Below are positions 26,985-36,635 of a stretch of DNA of 64,000 nucleotides, piece after piece. This DNA is from DASQHW01 sp963837155 (lineage in GTDB: Bacteria > Actinomycetota > Acidimicrobiia > IMCC26256 > PALSA-610). The number at the start of each line of letters is the position of its first letter. The first letter of the stretch is position 1. The notes under the pieces were generated by a model. It was not told where the DNA came from, did not search any database, and saw only the letters and a program-made list of their open reading frames with translations. The stretch is taken from assembly GCA_963837155.1 (NCBI GenBank), contig CAWIMB010000002.1, forward strand, positions 3,286,001-3,350,000, in the 5' to 3' direction. The position numbers were made by a program, and so were the translations under genes.

Positions 26985-29937
26985 TTACGCGGCGGTGACG
27001 AAGTTGACGATGCGGCCGGGGAGGACCTTCACCTCGACCACGGTGGCACCCGCGAGCAGTTCGGTGATGCGCGGGTCGGCGCGTGCCGCGGCCTCGTGAG
27101 CGGCCGCATCTGCGCCGGCCGCCACCTGGATACGCGCCCGCACCTTGCCGTTGATCTGCACGGGGATTTCAACCGTGTCCTCGACGAGGTACCGGGGATC
27201 GGCGGCCGGAAAGACCTCATAGGTCAGCGTGTCGTCGTGGCCGAGCCGTTCCCACAGTTCCTCAGCGATGTGCGGTGCCAACGGTGCGACCATCAGCACC
27301 ATCGGGATCGCCACCTCGCGCGGCGCCGCGCCATCGCGGGCGACGATCGACGTCAAGTGGTTGTTCAACTCGAACAACCGGGCGATCGCGGTGTTGAAGC
27401 TCATCGACGTCATGTCGTCGCGCACAGCCGCAATCGTGCGGTGCAGGATCCGGCGGGTTTCGTCGTCGGCGGGAGCGTCCGAAACACGCACGGCGCCCGT
27501 CTCCTCGTCGACGAGATTGCGCCACAACCGTTGCAGGAAGCGATGCACGCCGACGATGTCCGCCGTATTCCAGGGACGCTCCTTCTCGAGCGGACCCATG
27601 AACATCTCGTACAGCCGGAACGTGTCGGCGCCGTAGTCGCGGTAGATCTCATCCGGTGAGACTGCGTTCTTGAGGCTCTTGCCCATCTTGCCGAGCTCGC
27701 GCGTCACCGGCTTGCCATCATGCAGGTATCCGCCTTCGCGCTCTTCGACCTCGGTGGCCTCCACATACATCCCACGCTCGTCGGTGTATGCGTGCGCGAG
27801 AATGTATCCCTGGTTGACCAGGCGCTGGAACGGCTCGGATGTCGACACGTAGCCGAGGTCGTACAACACCTTGTGCCAGAAGCGCGCGTACAGCAGGTGC
27901 AGCACCGCGTGCTCGACACCGCCGACGTACAAGTCGACGAGACCGGCCTTCGCCGCACCATCGTCGAGCCCGCCCTCGGCCCACTCTTCCTCGACGGCGA
28001 GGTCGACCATCTCGTCTTCGTTGGTGGGGTCGAGATAACGGAGGTAGTACCAGCACGAACCGGCCCACTGCGGCATCGTGTTGGTCTCGCGCAGGTAGAC
28101 GTGCGGACCGTGCCCGTAGCCGGCCCACGCCGGGCCGGGCAGGTCGAGCTCGGCTTCGACCCAATCGATTGCACGCGCCAGCGGCGGCTCGGGCCGCGCG
28201 TCGGGATCATCCGACGTGTGCGGCTCGAAGTCGGTGATCTCCGGCAACACGACCGGGAGCATGGAATCGGGCAACGCGACCGGCCCCACGTCGTCGTACA
28301 CGATCGGGAACGGCTCGCCCCAATACCGCTGGCGTGAGAACAGCCAGTCACGCAGCTTGTACGTGACGGTTGGCCACCCGCGCTCGGTTCGTTCCAACCA
28401 CTCGGTGATCGTTTGCTTGGCCTCGTCGACCCGCAGGCCTTCGAGCGACACCTCGCTGTTCGCCGAGTTCTGCGCAACGCCGTCGCCGACGTACGCCTCG
28501 GGCCAGTTCGTCGCATCGGTGGGACTCGCCCCTCGCTCCGCCAGCCACTCGTCACTCGGGCGGATCACCGGCACGACCGGCAGATCGAACTCGCAGCGCG
28601 AACTCGATGTCGCGTTGGTCGTGCGCCGGCACCGCCATGATTGCCCCGGTGCCGTAACCCATCAGCACGTAGTCCGCGACGAAGATCGGGATGCTCGCGC
28701 CATTGGTGGGGTTGGTCGCGAACGCACCGGTGAACACGCCGGTCTTGACCTGGCCTTCGCTCTGGCGTTCGAGATCGGTCTTGGCGACGGCGAACTCGCG
28801 GTACCGACGCACGGCGTCGGGCGGCCTCTCCTCCAGGCCGAACACGCCCTTCCACGAGTCGATCGGGTTGCTCTCCCAGTCGACGAAGATCTCGTCGCCG
28901 GGCCATTCGCTGGCAGTGATCACCTCGACGAGTGGGTGCTCGGGCGCGAGCACCATGTAGGTCGCGCCGAACAAGGTGTCGGGCCTCGTCGTGAACACTT
29001 CGATATCGACACCGTCGTGACCCTCGACCGGAAACGCGACCGTCGCGCCGGTCGAGCGGCCGATCCAGTTGCGTTGCATGAGCTTGATCGACTCCGACCA
29101 CTGCAGCCCGTCGAGGTCGTCCAGCAGCCGATCGGCGTACGCGGTGATGCGCAGCATCCACTGCTTCAACGGACGGCGGTAAACGGGGAAGTTGCCGCGC
29201 TCACTGCGCCCTTCGGGTGTCACCTCTTCGTTCGCGAGCACGGTGCCGAGCCCCGGGCACCAGTTCACCGGCGCCTCGGCGATGTACGCGAGCCGGCACG
29301 AGTCGACCAGCTCGCGTTGCTCGAGCGGGCCCAGATCGTCGAACGGGATGTCGTTCGGAGTCGAGAACCGGCCGGCGCGGAACTCCTGGACGAGCTGAGC
29401 GATCGGGCGAGCTCGGTCAGCTTCCTCGTCGTACCACGAGTTGTAGATCTGCAAGAAGATCCACTGCGTCCACTTGTAATACGACACGTCGGTGGTTGCG
29501 ACGCCCCGCCGCGGATCGTGACCGACGCCCAGCGCACGCAACTGGCGCTTGTAGGTGGCGATGTTTTGCTCGGTCGTCACGCGCGGGTGCGTGCCGGTCT
29601 GCACCGCATATTGCTCGGCAGGCAGACCGAACGCGTCGTAGCCCATCGCGTGCAACACGTTGAACTGGTTCATCCGCTGGAAGCGCGCATACACGTCGGT
29701 CGCGATGTAGCCGAGGGGGTGGCCGACGTGGAGACCCACGCCACTCGGATAGGGGAACATGTCGAGCACGTAGAGGTGCGGGCGTGACGCGAGCCCGCGC
29801 GGATCCTCGGACAGGAGGCCGTTGCGGTTCGGCGTCCAGAAGACGCGCTCGGCTTCCCATCGGTCCTGCCACTTGTGCTCGATCTCGTTGGCGAGCGTGG
29901 GCGTGTACCGCTGCTTCGGCGTCTCGTCGGCTGCCAT
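26985..29937 (-). CDS. leuS: Leucyl-tRNA synthetase (frameshifted)
   Basis: LeuS charges tRNA-Leu. The N-terminal part has the HIGH-type motif in GVGLHVGHPLGYIATDVYAR and zinc-finger/editing sequence (CPGLGTVLANEEVTPEGRSE). The C-terminal part has KMSKS in the actinobacterial form KMGKSLKNAVSPDEI and the anticodon-binding and C-terminal domains. The halves meet at about 28590: one extra base in rc CTGCGAGTTCGAT separates EFALR from FDLPVVPVIRPSDE. The full span of about 983 residues is normal. The ATG at 29937 is the start. Confidence 0.95.
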
Positions 29938-29998
29938 ATTCGCGTGAAGGCTAGTGCGCTTACCGTGACACGGCGGCTGATATCGTGAACATCCCTTC

Positions 29999-30071
<73 letters not shown>

Positions 30072-30142
30072 CTTCGCCGACACCTTGGCGGCGTTACTCG
30101 AAATTCGGTGCCACGGTCGTCATGGCAGACGGACCTAGGTCG

Positions 30143-30304
30143 TTAGGTGTGTGCGCCGTGGCGGCCGCGAGAACGGCCAATTACAACGATCGCGATGCCG
30201 ACGGTCACGACCGCGATCCAGAGAGCCGACGCACCGATACCCGCCACGAGCATTGCCGCGCCAAGAAGCATCATCACGACGGCCAGCCATACGAGAGGAG
30301 TCAT
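30143..30304 (-). CDS. Small two-helix membrane protein (53 aa)
   Basis: The ATG at 30304 is preceded 7 nt upstream by AAAAGGAGGT, one of the strongest ribosome sites in the window. The peptide MTPLVWLAVVMMLLGAAMLV continues with a second helix (ALWIAVVTVGIAIVVIG) and a basic tail SRGRHGAHT. Two membrane helices with a cytoplasmic positive end are likely. I know no function. It stands alone between tRNA-Ala and the sulfotransferase remnant. Confidence 0.72.
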   Translation of the reverse strand: MTPLVWLAVVMMLLGAAMLVAGIGASALWIAVVTVGIAIVVIGRSRGRHGAHT

Positions 30305-30416
30305 CACAGCACCTCCTTTTCTCGTGTCCAGCGTCCGCTTCGGTTGGCGCGCCGGTCTAGAGGCTTTGGTCACTGCCTGCGACAGCTGCCCGTGCCGATC
30401 GATCTCCTCTTTGTCG

Positions 30417-30983
30417 TCAAGAGCGCGTTCTGATCGGCTCGCCGTGCAACCACTCGACGAGGTCGTCGGACGCGAGCGCCCGCACCCGCGCGGCGTACCG
30501 GGCGAGGTCGGCGTCGTTGAGGAGGTCGCGCCACTGGCCGCTCGTCCCGCGGCTGAAGAACGCGGCGGGGTCGATCCAGTGCTCCCGACCACCGCCGGGC
30601 ACGGTCGTGTCGGCCCTGCTGCGCATCGACTCGAACGTCGCCGCCTGGGCCAGGCGCGGCCACCGTTCCTCGTCGACCTCGATGCCGAGGTGTGCGGCCA
30701 GCTCCCGCATCTGCCCCTCCAGGTCCGCCTTCAGGTCGTCGTAGTGCAGTGACACGACGTCGAGATCGTCGGCGGCCTCCCGGAACGTCTGCAGGTGCTC
30801 GACGGTGAACCGCAGCGACGACCCGGACTGCGTCGAGGGTGTCTCGTCGTCGACCCACTGCCAGAAGCGGTCCCGCTCGCCGTCGGGGCGCGGCGGCGGT
30901 GGGTGCAACGGCCCGAGCTCGATGCCGTCGATCGCTGCCGCCCGCTCGCGGTGATCCTGACAACATTCAGATCGAGTTGTGTG
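30417..30983 (-). pseudogene. C-terminal fragment of a sulfotransferase
   Basis: The open frame of 188 codons holds the second half of a PAPS-dependent sulfotransferase: VVSLHYDDLKADLEGQMREL, AAHLGIEVDEERWPRL, then TFESMRSRADTTVPGGGREHW and a C-terminal FFSRGTSGQWRDLL block. The N-terminal half with the PAPS 5'-phosphosulfate loop is absent, and a stop codon (30984-30986) blocks extension. The adjacent 30984-31208 shows no supported coding sequence. It is a deletion relic. Confidence 0.7.
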
Positions 30984-31208
30984 TCACTCACCCATCGCCA
31001 ACGCACTCGTCCATCGACAAGGACGGGCGGCTTCAGGTTCCGAGTGCCGACTCGTAGCGCCGAACGCGGCTCTCCTCGGCGAGCGCTTCCACGAAGACGG
31101 CGGTGCTTGCTGGCAGCCGATCGCGAAAGACGCGCTCTTCCACCGACCAGGGCGACAGAGCGACGGTGCGACAGTGTCTCCGAACCGCGTTCACCCGTCC
31201 CTTCGCCT

Positions 31209-31496
31209 TCAATTCCGTCGATTCTCACGACGCCGGACGCGACGTCGATGGCGTCGTACGACGCCCAGGCCGAACCACACCAACGCTCCGAGAAGCGCGG
31301 CGACGATGATGAGTAACCACAGGTGCCAAGTGAACGTCCAGACCAAGAAATCGAGATCGACGCTCTGGTTGTTCTGGAGAATGAAGACAAGCAGGAACCC
31401 GACTCCGATCAGCGAGGCGATTGCTCCGATCCCGAACCTGCTCTTCTGTCCAGGCGGCGCGCTGCTCGTGTTGTCCTGCGGTATCGGCTGAGCCAT
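31209..31496 (-). CDS. LapA/DUF1049-domain membrane protein
   Basis: A 95-residue protein with two membrane helices (about 21-40 and 57-80) and a strongly basic C-terminal tail. Between the helices lies LQNNQSVDLDFLVWTF, the core of the LapA (DUF1049) domain. In proteobacteria LapA works in lipopolysaccharide assembly; in actinobacteria the role is not known. The ATG at 31496 follows GGGAGAG. Confidence 0.85.
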   Translation of the reverse strand: MAQPIPQDNTSSAPPGQKSRFGIGAIASLIGVGFLLVFILQNNQSVDLDFLVWTFTWHLWLLIIVAALLGALVWFGLGVVRRHRRRVRRRENRRN

Positions 31497-31612
31497 AAAC
31501 TCTCCCAGTGCGAAGGATCGGAAACGTAGCCGCCGAGTCGCGATGAGTTTCCAGCGGTGTGGGCGTCGTAACCAGGGTACGAACGCACCGCATCGCGAAA
31601 AGGGAGCATCTC

Positions 31613-32095
31613 ATGCCGAAGGTCACGAACACGATCACGCCATGCCTGTGGTTCGACACTGAGGGCGAACAGGCGGCGAATTTCTACACCTCGGTGTTCC
31701 AGAACTCACGCATCGTCGACGTGACTCGCTATGGCGAGGACGGACCGCGCGCGGGTTCGGTCTTGACGGTCACGTTCGAGCTCGACGGCCAACCATTCAT
31801 GGTGTTGAACGGCGGCCCGGATTTCACCTTCAGCGAAGCAATCTCGTTCTCGGTGTCGTGCAATGGCCAGGAAGAGGTCGATCGCTACTGGTACGTGCTG
31901 TCCGAGGGCGGCGAAGAAGGACCGTGCGGCTGGCTCAAGGACAAGTACGGCGTGTCATGGCAGATCGTGCCCACCACACTGCCCGAACTGCTCGCCGATC
32001 CCGACCCGCAGAAGGCGAAGCGGGTGATGGACGCGATGATGGGCATGAAGAAAATCGACGTCGCCGACTTGCAGCGCGCGTACGACGCGGCCTGA
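31613..32095 (+). CDS. VOC-family PhnB-like protein
   Basis: This 160-residue protein belongs to the PhnB/3-demethylubiquinone methyltransferase-like glyoxalase fold: ITPCLWFDTEGEQAANFY, VTFELDGQPFMVLNGGPDF, SFSVSCNGQEEVDRYW and CGWLKDKYGVSWQIVPTTL are typical blocks. The metal ligands of glyoxalases are not fully conserved in this group and activity is unknown. The ATG at 31613 follows AGGGAGC. It is a single-gene unit divergent from lapA. Confidence 0.88.
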   Translation: MPKVTNTITPCLWFDTEGEQAANFYTSVFQNSRIVDVTRYGEDGPRAGSVLTVTFELDGQPFMVLNGGPDFTFSEAISFSVSCNGQEEVDRYWYVLSEGGEEGPCGWLKDKYGVSWQIVPTTLPELLADPDPQKAKRVMDAMMGMKKIDVADLQRAYDAA

Positions 32096-32124
32096 CCCCT
32101 CGGGCGCGTCGGAGGGAGCACGGC

Positions 32125-32460
32125 TCAGGGTGCGACTGGACCAAACTCGTCGCGGCGCTTCGCGACGTGCACCGCGCTCCCGTCCCACGTCACGACGTCA
32201 TCCCACGGGACGTAGCACGCCCGCCGCTCGAGCGCGGTGAAGATGATTCGCAACAACCACGGTCCTTTGACGCCACGCCGCACGTAGCCGAGACGCGTTC
32301 CGATGCTGCGATGCCCAACCATGAGACCTTCGACGCGGAAGGCCGCGCCGAACGGGAGGAGCAATGGCCCGTCCTGCACCATCCGAACGTCGTCGACCGA
32401 ACCGAGCGACACACCGTCGGGGTCCAGCACTTGCGAGTGGAGCAGGTCACTCAGGTGCAT
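32125..32460 (-). CDS. PRC-barrel domain protein (111 aa)
   Basis: From the ATG at 32460, MHLSDLLHSQVLDPDGVSLGSVDDVRMV opens a PRC-barrel, the small beta-barrel known from RimM and photosynthetic reaction centres. The rest includes LMVGHRSIGTRLGYV and ends in CYVPWDDVVTWDGSAVHV, the usual PRC closing strand. It is the last gene of the run with the NRAMP transporter and starts 14 bp inside the preceding gene. Confidence 0.82.
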   Translation of the reverse strand: MHLSDLLHSQVLDPDGVSLGSVDDVRMVQDGPLLLPFGAAFRVEGLMVGHRSIGTRLGYVRRGVKGPWLLRIIFTALERRACYVPWDDVVTWDGSAVHVAKRRDEFGPVAP

Positions 32461-32845
32461 GGCCGCTCCCCGGGATACGAGTGATGATGTGGTCGCGTGT
32501 CCAGCGCTCGGCCGACGCGGTCCCGGCCTCTTCGGCATCGATGCCCAGCTTGATGTCGGACCCGATATCGGTCACGACGTTGAACGCGATGCGCGTCGGG
32601 TCGTCATCAGCGCCGGACGCGGCCCACGCGTGCGCGCGCCGGAGCCAGCGACCGAGTCGACGGCGACCGAGCCGGTATGCGAGCGCGCCGGGCCCCGACA
32701 AGATCGCGGTCACGTACAGCTGGTCGCCGTCGTCACTTGCCATGAGCTCGATGTCGTCGACACAGCCGGCGAGCTTCCCTTCGTGCGCGATCAGCTGCCG
32801 GTCGAGGAGTTGCAGTCCGGCCCAGACGCGGCGCCCGTCCCTCAT
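32447..32845 (-). CDS. PRC-barrel-like protein (132 aa)
   Basis: The N-terminal half reads WAGLQLLDRQLIAHEGKLAG, then DDIELMASDDGDQLYVTAIL, a PRC-barrel-like pattern in which a protein senses or binds a ligand through a conserved loop. A basic segment GRRRLGRWLRRAH follows, then a strand-rich second half. The ATG at 32845 overlaps the NRAMP gene stop as ATGA. Such proteins accompany metal transporters in other bacteria, so a cytoplasmic regulatory or gating role is an inference. Confidence 0.72.
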   Translation of the reverse strand: MRDGRRVWAGLQLLDRQLIAHEGKLAGCVDDIELMASDDGDQLYVTAILSGPGALAYRLGRRRLGRWLRRAHAWAASGADDDPTRIAFNVVTDIGSDIKLGIDAEEAGTASAERWTRDHIITRIPGSGHAPE

Positions 32846-34071
32846 GCGCCCGCCTTCGTGATGATCATCAGCGGAATCGTCGCCAGTGCAATGACCATGA
32901 TCAGGCAGAGATACAGCGTCGCGATGAAATTCAAGACCGGTCCGTTGGTGTTGTCGCCCATGTAGTCGGGGTCGTTGCTGACGACGAGGATTGGAAAGTA
33001 CGTCAGCGGCAGGGCCGCCGCCGAGAGCACGATCGAATACTCGGTGACCTTCACCGGGTCGACGCCGGTCATGATCACGAGCACGCCCAGCAACACCATG
33101 ACGATGACGACCAAATGGAAACGGGCGGCATCGCGTGGCCGCACGTACTTGCCCCACTGCCACCCGAAATATTGGGCGAGGCAGTACCCCGACGAGAGGC
33201 CCGTTTCGAGCGCGGCACCGAATGTCGCCGCAAAGATGCCGAGGATCGCGCACGCGAGCGCGATCTTTCCGGACGCGAACGCTACGGGCAGCGCAACCTG
33301 CGGCAGCGTGTCGACGCCGATGTGCATAGGCGCAAGCACGAGCGACGCGATCGCCATGATCGACAGCGACAGCACGCCACCCAGTGGAAAGCCGACGTAG
33401 ACGTTCGCACGGTTGAGTGCGAGGTCCTTGCGCGTCCAGTGTTCCTCGACCGCACCGGAGGAGAAGAAGAACACCTCGTACGGAGTCATGGCGGCACCGA
33501 ACAACGCGATGCCGAAGTAGGCGTATGTGAAGATGTTCTCCTCTTTGGCGATTGACGGGTGCGTCGCCTGGTGGATCACGTTTCCCCAGTCCGGCCCGAA
33601 CTGCACGAGCGCGAACAAGAACGCGAGCAACGCAAGTCCGCCGAGGCCGAACACCTGCTCCATGCGTTCGAAGGGAAGGCGCCATACGACGATCCAGATC
33701 AGGACGGCGGTGAATGGCACGAGCAGGATGTAGTGCACGCTCGCAACCATCGCGAGCGCGATTGCCACGCCCGCGATCTCCGCGGAGAGCGTCAAGAAAT
33801 TGATGAACAGCGACGCGATGAGATTCGCGAGACCGAAACCCGGTCCCAGTCGCTCGCGGACGAGGCTGAACACGGGCCGGCCCGAGATCGCTGCGACCCG
33901 TCCCGCCATCTCGGCGTACACAATGATGCCTACGACGCCAACGAGCACAACCCATGCGAGGCCGAGGCGGAACCGCGCACCAACCTCGGCGTTGGCGACG
34001 AGGTCGCCGATGTCGACGAAGCCGCCGATCGCGGTGAGGATGCCCAGCGTGATCGCGACCAGCTTCTTCAC
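32842..34071 (-). CDS. NRAMP-related divalent metal transporter, divergent metal site
   Basis: A 409-residue protein with about 11 membrane helices in the NRAMP arrangement. Helix 1 carries GGFVDIGDLVANAEVG where classical NRAMPs have DPGN, and helix 6 has AMTPYEVFF where they have the MPH-type metal-binding motif. Both key sites are therefore altered, as in NRAMP-related transporters that carry other cations. The GTG at 34071 overlaps the previous gene as GTGA. It sits in a four-gene run with two PRC-barrel-like proteins. Confidence 0.88.
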   Translation of the reverse strand: MKKLVAITLGILTAIGGFVDIGDLVANAEVGARFRLGLAWVVLVGVVGIIVYAEMAGRVAAISGRPVFSLVRERLGPGFGLANLIASLFINFLTLSAEIAGVAIALAMVASVHYILLVPFTAVLIWIVVWRLPFERMEQVFGLGGLALLAFLFALVQFGPDWGNVIHQATHPSIAKEENIFTYAYFGIALFGAAMTPYEVFFFSSGAVEEHWTRKDLALNRANVYVGFPLGGVLSLSIMAIASLVLAPMHIGVDTLPQVALPVAFASGKIALACAILGIFAATFGAALETGLSSGYCLAQYFGWQWGKYVRPRDAARFHLVVIVMVLLGVLVIMTGVDPVKVTEYSIVLSAAALPLTYFPILVVSNDPDYMGDNTNGPVLNFIATLYLCLIMVIALATIPLMIITKAGA

Positions 34072-34625
34072 GAGTGCTCCTCTGCGAACGCTTGCAGCTT
34101 GCTCGCGTCGTCAGTGAGCGGTTCCGCGATCGTCGCGAGCTGGGCAAGCTCGCCTCGTCGCGCCGCGACGCGCACGTCGCGGACATGCTCGAGCGCATCG
34201 CCGAGCAGCGTGTCGAGGTCCTTCCCCAACGCGTCGGCTCGCCCGTCGGGCGGCTGGATCGAATCGAACGTGCCTTGGAGCCCGCTCAGGCTCTCCTCCG
34301 CGTCCGAGACAACGAGAGTCGTGTAGGGCCCGAACGCATTGCCCGCGCTCGCAGTGTGCGCAACGAGCCGGACAGTCTCGACGTTCGAGAGTGCCGACTC
34401 TGCCGTGGTGACGGCCTTGCCTTGGTACTTCCCGAACGTGCGCGCGGCGCCGACCGGATGCGGCACCATTCGCCAAGCCAGCAACGCCAACAGCACGACA
34501 ACGATGACGATCACCAGGACGCCGGGCGTCGTACGGCGAGTACGGAACCTCGGCTCGGTGGTGGCCTCGTCGATCTTCCACGGGTCGACGCGACTCACCT
34601 CATCGGCGGCTTTCGACGTGCACAA
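34068..34625 (-). CDS. Single-helix membrane protein of unknown function, first gene of the NRAMP run
   Basis: A 185-residue protein with a short cytoplasmic start, one membrane helix (about 35-52, VLVIVIVVVLLALLAW), and a helical outer domain with QGKAVTTAESALSNVETVRL and SLSGLQGTFDSIQPPDGRADAL. This resembles periplasmic four-helix sensor-like bundles, but no family is certain. The start is unclear: TTG at 34625 has GGGAGGG only 2 nt away, and GTG at 34598 is an alternative. It is coupled to the NRAMP gene by a 4-bp overlap. Confidence 0.68.
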   Translation of the reverse strand: MCTSKAADEVSRVDPWKIDEATTEPRFRTRRTTPGVLVIVIVVVLLALLAWRMVPHPVGAARTFGKYQGKAVTTAESALSNVETVRLVAHTASAGNAFGPYTTLVVSDAEESLSGLQGTFDSIQPPDGRADALGKDLDTLLGDALEHVRDVRVAARRGELAQLATIAEPLTDDASKLQAFAEEHS

Positions 34626-34718
34626 GCCCTCCCGAACGCCACGCCCGGAACGTTGCGCCTCGCTCTACCCCTCTGGGTCTGATCGGATGCAAAGGAGGGA
34701 ATACCGTTTCTTGGAACT

Positions 34719-35403
34719 ATGGCCGCACCTGAACCGTGGGAACCGCCCCCCAACCCCAAGCCGGCACGCCGATCTCGCGGCGCTCAGCGGTGCCGCGCAA
34801 GCACGGCTCCGCGAGTTGTGGAGCAGGCTTCCGCCCGAAGCCGGTGCCGAGGTGCGCGCCGCGGCCGCCCGGCTGCGTAAGGCCCGGTCGCCGCGTCAGG
34901 CGGTTGCTGCGCTGGAACATGAGATCGAGCTCTTGTTCGACAACACCGCGCCGACGCTTGCGCAGCACCCGCTTCCTGTTCGCACCCCTGCACGCGCGTA
35001 CGCCACGGTGGCCGCGATCGCTGGCGCGGCCGCGGCCGTCGAAGAGATCGAAGCGATCGCGCTCCTGCTTCCCGGAACAAACGTCGCCACCGCGCCGACG
35101 CTGCCAATGATCGCCGCGGCGTCCTTCGGCGCGCTTGCGCTCGAGGCGTACATAGCCGGTTCGCTGCGCGTGCACATGCTCGAAGCGACAGGGAATACCG
35201 TCGATCCCGCGTCCGTCACGAGGGACGTGCTGCGCGCGATGACGGGCCGGGATGATGTGAAGGTCACGAAGCTCGCAGCGAAGGCACTGACTCGGCGCAT
35301 GCTGCGCCGCTGGGCGCGCGGCATCGTGCCGTTCGTCGGGATCGGCTACGCGAGCTGGGATGCGCAGAAGACGATCCGAACGATCGCGCGGATGCCCCTC
35401 TAA
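34719..35403 (+). CDS. EcsC/DUF697-like protein (probably frameshifted near its start)
   Basis: The body reads HADLAALSGAAQARLRELWS, then a hydrophobic middle (ATVAAIAGAAAAVEEIEAIALLL, MIAAASFGALALEAYIAG) and a C-terminal LRRWARGIVPFVGIGYASWDAQKT, which recalls EcsC-family proteins. Starting at ATG 34719 gives MAAPEPWEPPP, which joins the body if the C-run at 34746-34751 is one base shorter. Without a shift, a TTG at 34711 would start it in frame. Function unknown. Confidence 0.65.
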
Positions 35404-35412
35404 CTCCGAGCG

Positions 35413-35778
35413 TTAGACCGCGGCTTCCCACTGCACACGTGCGGCGTCCGACCACAGTCGTTCGAGCCCGTAGAACGCACGCGTGTCGGTGAGGAAGACA
35501 TGTACCACGAGGTCGCCGTAGTCGATGAGCACCCATGAGTAGTCGTCGAGTCCCTCGACTGCACGTGGCTTGATCCCGGCTTGATCGTGCAGTTGCCTTT
35601 CGACTTCTTCCACGATCGTGCGGACGAGTCGCGTGTTCGATGCACTGGTGATCACGAAGCTGTCAACGATGCCGATGATGTCACCGACCTCCAAGACGAC
35701 GATGTCATCACCCTTCTTGGCGTCAGCTGCGCGGGCCGCGATACGCGCGTAGTCGTTCGTCGAGGACTCGTCCGTCAC
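35413..35778 (-). CDS. rsfS: Ribosomal silencing factor RsfS
   Basis: RsfS (Iojap) binds L14 and blocks subunit joining in starved cells. The 121 residues contain the family core DIVVLEVGDIIGIVDSFVIT, SNTRLVRTIVEEVERQLHD, DDYSWVLIDYGDLVVHVFL and YGLERLWSDA. The GTG at 35778 follows AGGGGAG and overlaps the stop of the small membrane protein before it. The nadD-rsfS pairing is standard. Confidence 0.95.
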   Translation of the reverse strand: MTDESSTNDYARIAARAADAKKGDDIVVLEVGDIIGIVDSFVITSASNTRLVRTIVEEVERQLHDQAGIKPRAVEGLDDYSWVLIDYGDLVVHVFLTDTRAFYGLERLWSDAARVQWEAAV

Positions 35779-35976
35779 GGGCTCCCCTGCAACTGCACCT
35801 GCTCGGCTTTCGGGCCACCCGGGGTACCGGGCGCGGGATGCTCCCAGGACTTGGGGGAGCCGGAATGACCGGCCAGGACGCCCGCAACTGCGGCCAGCAC
35901 GACGATGAGCAGGGCGATCCAGCGGTCGCCATGGCGTGTGCTCTTGTGCGCGCGATTCGCGGCGACCCTCTGCCAT
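35775..35976 (-). CDS. Small single-helix membrane protein between nadD and rsfS (frameshifted)
   Basis: An ATG at 35976 shares a base with the nadD stop (TGATG). If the GGG at 35966-35968 is one base shorter, the frame reads MAEVAANRAHKSTRHGDRW, one membrane helix (IALLIVVLAAVAGVLAG), and a short Pro/Gly-rich tail ending QLQGSP, with its stop overlapping the rsfS start. The perfect coupling at both ends argues that this is a real gene of about 66 residues. Function unknown. Confidence 0.6.
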
Positions 35977-36551
35977 CACTGCGCAGTGTAGAGACCATGC
36001 GCGCGCAGCACACGTACAGCGGGCGTCGGGATCAGGTAGTCGACAGGAGCCCCGTCCGCGATGCGCCGGCGCAGGTCAGTTGACGACACGTCGAGGCGCG
36101 GCATCGGGACCATGACCGAGCGCCAACCGTCGGGCGCGACGACGGCCGGCGCGTCCTCCCGGTCAACGATGGCGAGCGTCACCGCCTCGCGGAACTCGTC
36201 CACTCGGTTCCACGTGCCAATCTTTGCGGCAACGTCGGCTCCCACGATGAGGAACAATTCGCGATCGGGCCCCCGCAGATCATCGATGGTGTCCATCGTG
36301 TAGGTGAGTCCCGGGCGGTCGAGCTCCAGGCGCGACGCCTCGAGCCCTTCGACACCGTCGATCGCGGCGGCAACCATCTCGTAACGCGCCTCGGCCGGCG
36401 CGACGACCTGCCCGTGTTTCTGCCACGGATCGCCGGCGACAACGAGCAAGACACATGCGAGTTCGAGGTGATGACGCGCAGCCGCTGCCGCGGCGAGATG
36501 GCCCACATGGACGGGATCGAACGTGCCGCCCAGGACGCCCAACCGCTCCAT
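35976..36551 (-). CDS. nadD: Nicotinate-nucleotide adenylyltransferase NadD
   Basis: NadD makes nicotinic acid adenine dinucleotide in NAD synthesis. MERLGVLGGTFDPVHVGHLAAA carries the nucleotide-binding (T/H)xGH-type motif, VVAGDPWQKHGQVVAPAEARYEM is family-typical, and VSSTDLRRRIADGAPVDYLIP is the ISSTxIR motif. The ATG at 36551 gives 191 residues. The next gene shares its stop-codon base. Confidence 0.95.
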   Translation of the reverse strand: MERLGVLGGTFDPVHVGHLAAAAAARHHLELACVLLVVAGDPWQKHGQVVAPAEARYEMVAAAIDGVEGLEASRLELDRPGLTYTMDTIDDLRGPDRELFLIVGADVAAKIGTWNRVDEFREAVTLAIVDREDAPAVVAPDGWRSVMVPMPRLDVSSTDLRRRIADGAPVDYLIPTPAVRVLRAHGLYTAQ

Positions 36552-36635
36552 GAGTCGAGTGTACGAGAAGAACGACGCGTGAACGGCGTGTTGCGAGGCA
36601 GTGCCTCGCGCGTCACCACGCCGTAACCTTCTTGC

